From Conidiobolus incongruus B7586 (taxonomy: Eukaryota > Entomophthoromycota > Entomophthoromycetes > Entomophthorales > Conidiobolaceae), in NCBI GenBank assembly GCA_000697335.1, contig JNEM01016711.1, forward strand, positions 1 to 12,529: DNA of 12,529 bases, in the 5' to 3' direction. Made by a program: the position numbers and the translations under genes. Under the pieces are notes generated by a model, which was not told where the DNA came from, searched no databases, and was given only the letters and a program-made list of their open reading frames with translations. Shown here piece after piece: positions 9,150-12,529 of this stretch. How positions within the stretch are numbered: the stretch's first letter is position 1; every line of letters begins with the position of its first letter.

Positions 9150-9370
9150 GATTTCATTCGAAAAGTTTGAACAACAATTGGAGGATGAGATCATCACCCT
9201 TAGGATTACGAATTGATTTGATTAAATGGCTTGGAATTCGTCCACAACCCAGGACCGCTGAATTGGGCCAATCAAACAAATAGTCAGTCCAAATGAATTC
9301 ACTTCAGGTTCACTCGAGTTTCAATTTGAAATCATAGTCTTCCCCTATTCTAGCCTAACCACTTTCATTT
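9150..9370 (-). other. GC-richer island with a 49-codon open frame, possible exon or gene relic
   Basis: On the minus strand the frame ending at the TGA over 9154-9156 is open for 49 codons and reads like protein, with WTDYLFDWPNSAVLGCGRIP in its first half. It has no ATG, so it could only be a last exon or a remnant. Upstream in the same frame, further coding-like stretches are broken by stops. Plus-strand frames of 32 and 36 codons overlap it. I recognise no family. The island also contains the short palindromic motif ATTGGGCCAAT near 9265. Confidence 0.25.
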
Positions 9371-10440
9371 AAGTTTACATTGAATTGAATATTTAAGAAT
9401 CCAAATATACTCCATATATGATTTTAAAGAACGTTACATATTACTTATTAAGAATAGAGTGGCTTAATTAAACTAATGCAAGGGATACTACAAACAATTC
9501 GGTATATTACAATAAATCAGTTACCAAATCTTTAACATAAAATAGTCATACATATAATGAGATAATATATGTTGATCAGAATAATTTAAAACTGTGATAT
9601 TCTTTCTAATGTTATTTTTCTTAAATAGAAAAAAATATTATTTATTTGAAAATTAACTAAAATTTGATTAATTTTATTTAATATTATACATTATGATTTA
9701 TAGATTTATAATCAATTTGAAAAAATAATTTAACCTGTATTATATTTGTTGAATATAAATTGACTATAATATTAACTATAATTAAAATCATTATCTACTT
9801 CAAATATTTAGTAATATTTTTAATATTACAAAATAAAAAGTAATTCATAAATAATCCTTATTATGATATTATTCAATTAGTTATTCATCAAAAATAAGAT
9901 CATTAAACCCTTTTATTATCTATTAAATAGTCCAATATTAAGCACATTTTTTAAAATAAATTTATAATAAATTATTTTGATCTGAATATATTAATATATT
10001 TAAATAACAAAGGGCCACAGATAAATTCATGATCCTAAAGATCTACAATAATATTCACAAGTTCCAATCAGCATAAGCCCATCAATATGCAAATATAAGT
10101 TTTAAATTAATATGAATCAGAAAACATTATCATCATTCGATCTTTTTGTTCTTTGTTTTTAAATTTAAAGTTTTATGAAAATATGTGTGTGAAATGTAAT
10201 AATCAATAAAAATAATACAATTGGAAATTAAATAATTGAATAAATACAAAATAACTTTATTAATAGATCAATTGCTAGTAATCTATTTTTATTTTAATTC
10301 ATCATTATTTTAACCTATGTCCAAATTAAAATAATTTTTCTTATTTCCATTTTGAGGTATAATGATATAATTTGTACCAATTAAATTCTATTCCAATTGG
10401 TTCAAATTAAAAATTCAAAATTTTTGAATTTGTTTTGGTG
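9371..10440. other. AT-rich stretch without a gene
   Basis: Nothing supportable was found on either strand. From about 9600 to 10000 the composition is close to pure A/T. A small GC-richer patch at 10010-10090 contains no frame of note. Confidence 0.7.
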
Positions 10441-10660
10441 ATGAATTTTAATTTAGAACAATTTCAAGGTTGTTGTTTTTTTGAGAGATTGAATTTTTGT
10501 ATTTCAAATTTTCAATGTTTGAATATGAGTAGATTGACAAGTGTACAGTTGGATGGTGGGATTTAATCGCTGTAAATTTACTCAAGATTCCAACATTGTT
10601 GATAAAGGTTGGAGCTTATACTCTTATTCCGTGATTGACTCAATAGCCATTATGGTTTAA
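10441..10660 (+). CDS. Doubtful two-exon frame with a leucine-rich look
   Basis: An ATG at 10441 opens 41 codons. If a 52-nt GT-AG intron at 10556-10607 is removed, the frame continues to a TAA at 10658-10660 for 55 residues in all. The middle part, FERLNFCISNF then LNMSRLTSVQLDGWSL, has the Leu spacing of a leucine-rich repeat such as those in F-box proteins. Both splice sites are weak (G/gtggga and ataaag/g), the product would be too short to be a working LRR protein, and chance is a real alternative. At best it is a fragment of a larger decayed gene. Confidence 0.18.
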
Positions 10661-12529
10661 AATTAATTCAGGATAAAATGCAGCTCGGTGATTATGCCAT
10701 GCTTTTAATCAAAAAATCTCACTGCTTTTGTTATTAAAATCATGTAATTTAGTACTCAAAAGGATTATCAATTCTTTAGAATAATAATGCATATTTAAAA
10801 ATAATCAACACAGTTATTTGTGCATTGATTTAATTAGGAAATGGTGAGGGGATGGCTAATTTGAATGGTCATTAGGACGGGATAATGTCAAGTTGCTATA
10901 TACCAGATAATTGATCTAAGCATTATTCACAAATTCGATTCTGTAAATATCGAACTAATTTGAGATGCTTAGAGTATTTTATAAGAATTCATCGTTAGAT
11001 ATATTTCTTGCGATACGGTATGCTGGTAAAGAATAATTTTAATGATAAATTACAGATTATAATAAATTGCCCAATATGAAATATCTAATGATAAAATCAA
11101 TTTACTATTTATCAGTTTATAACTGTTTCTTTCGTAATGTCTTTTCAAATCATTTCATTAAAATTTACCCTCATGGCGTAATTTCAAACTGCCCGAATTA
11201 TATTAATATTTACATTTTCAAGTATTTATGCTATCAATTTGGTTAATATAGGTAAAATATAATCCAGCTTTTTATATTAATGGTATATATTGAGTATATA
11301 TAATCATTTCGGTATATCTTAATTTGATCTTTTCTTAATAAAATTTTGAATTATAGAAATTATATCCAAACAAAAGATAAAATTTGAAACAATGGATTTT
11401 TAAATTTTATAAAATTATCAATATTAAAGTTTTTATCTATTGTATTGAATACTAAAAAATTGATAAAATTATTATAATATCTATATTGATATATGATGAA
11501 GGAATTGTATATATTATTTCAATCTATGCTGTATTTCGTTTATATATAAGATTAATAGCTTCATTAAAGCGCTCATTCGTAGTATGTTATTTATACAAAG
11601 TATATTGTTATTGGATATTATCAAACTTATAGTCAATTGACACACTTTATTTAAAGAAGCGTAATATAATTAGATGTAAACTTCATTCTATCTTAATTAT
11701 AATTATTTATCATTAAATTTTTAACAATTAATCAATGTTAGAATTGTTTTTATTGATTATTTAAAAGAAATATTATCATTAAAATTTGTCATTAAGATAT
11801 ATTATATTAATTAAAATCTATCTACATATAACTTCGAAATAACTTCTAAAACGATAATAATTTAACCATATAATAACTTTTCATTAAGGTGTATTTTTAT
11901 AATATATAATTGAATATTTTTTGATCAAAATATAATCAATTTTGATATTCTTTTTACAATCATATTGAGGCAAAAGTCTAAAGTTTGAAATCACTAACTT
12001 TCTAATTAGTTGGGGTATTAAAAAGAAATCAACAAATAATTTTAGGAATATGTTATTTAATATATATCATTATAAATAAATCAAATAAAAATTTAAAATA
12101 TATTCCTTAATACTAATCTACAAGTTATTTAAATTCTTTTTTAATAATTTTTTATTAGGTTAATAATTAAAAAATTACTAAATAATTAAACACTATTCGT
12201 AATAATATATTTCAATTATATAAAATTATAAAAATAAGTAAAGTATTTATTATTTTATATTATAATTAAAGTAATTCAGTTTTATTTAATGAATAATCAT
12301 TTTCATATTTAATTAAAAGATAATTATATAAAATTAAAGTGATATAGATAAATTAGAAGTTAATATTGATTTTAATTCAAGTTCAAAATTTAATAATTTC
12401 TATTTTATCAGTTATATAAATATTCATCTTAATATTATCAATTAATTAAAAATTTAATTATAAAATATATTTATTCCAGTTATAAAGATAATAAATTATT
12501 AATTTTTTTAATAAATACAAAATTTATAT
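10661..12529. other. AT-rich right end without a recognisable gene
   Basis: Up to about 11000 the sequence has moderate complexity with scattered short frames, for example a 19-codon frame beginning MQLGDYAM near 10678, none of them convincing. From about 11230 to the end the sequence is almost only A and T, with no frame, RNA-like fold or tandem array that I can support. Confidence 0.7.

Noticed and set aside
11230-12529. Possible mitochondrial or plasmid-like DNA suggested by extreme A/T content
   Set aside because: No organellar gene, tRNA or rRNA is visible, and the change in composition is gradual; ordinary AT-rich nuclear spacer explains it.

Overview
The window reads as nuclear DNA of a fungus with a very AT-rich genome, probably an early-diverging (zygomycete-grade) lineage. 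The grounds are: standard-code genes cut by tiny GT-AG introns, a fungal/animal-type spermidine synthase, an alpha-arrestin-like protein, a type 1 methionine aminopeptidase with its N-terminal zinc finger, and intergenic DNA that is mostly A and T. The taxon is an inference; no marker in the window fixes it. All 12 introns placed in the three firm genes are 52-60 nt long, so single-frame ORFs badly under-represent the genes.

Layout. Positions 1 to about 600 (minus strand) carry a visibly GC-richer block with an open reading frame that runs off the left edge. It looks like the start of ORF1 of a LINE-type retrotransposon. Positions 975-2578 (plus) hold a ten-exon methionine aminopeptidase 1 gene of 370 codons with all five metal ligands. 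After 1.5 kb of AT-rich spacer, a two-exon spermidine synthase gene (295 codons) occupies 4045-4987 (plus). Positions 6387-7673 (minus) hold a three-exon arrestin-domain protein (390 codons). Between the last two lies 5926-6424, a plus-strand patch of coding-like sequence that can be spliced into a five-exon frame of 98 codons, meeting the arrestin gene tail to tail. It is either a small unrecognised gene or a decaying one.

From 7674 to the right end (4.9 kb) no firm gene was found. This stretch has the arrestin promoter side with an (AT)13 tract, a pair of inverted CCAAT boxes at 8111 and 8148, and three GC-richer islands (8037-8230, 9150-9370, 10441-10660) with short coding-like frames. The last 1.2 kb is nearly pure A/T.

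The three firm genes are housekeeping or trafficking genes (N-terminal methionine removal, polyamine synthesis, cargo adaptor) with no obvious shared pathway. They appear to be independent transcription units with their own TATA-like boxes and poly(A) signals. I found no convincing new multi-gene system. The most worthwhile open item is the candidate gene at 5926-6424.
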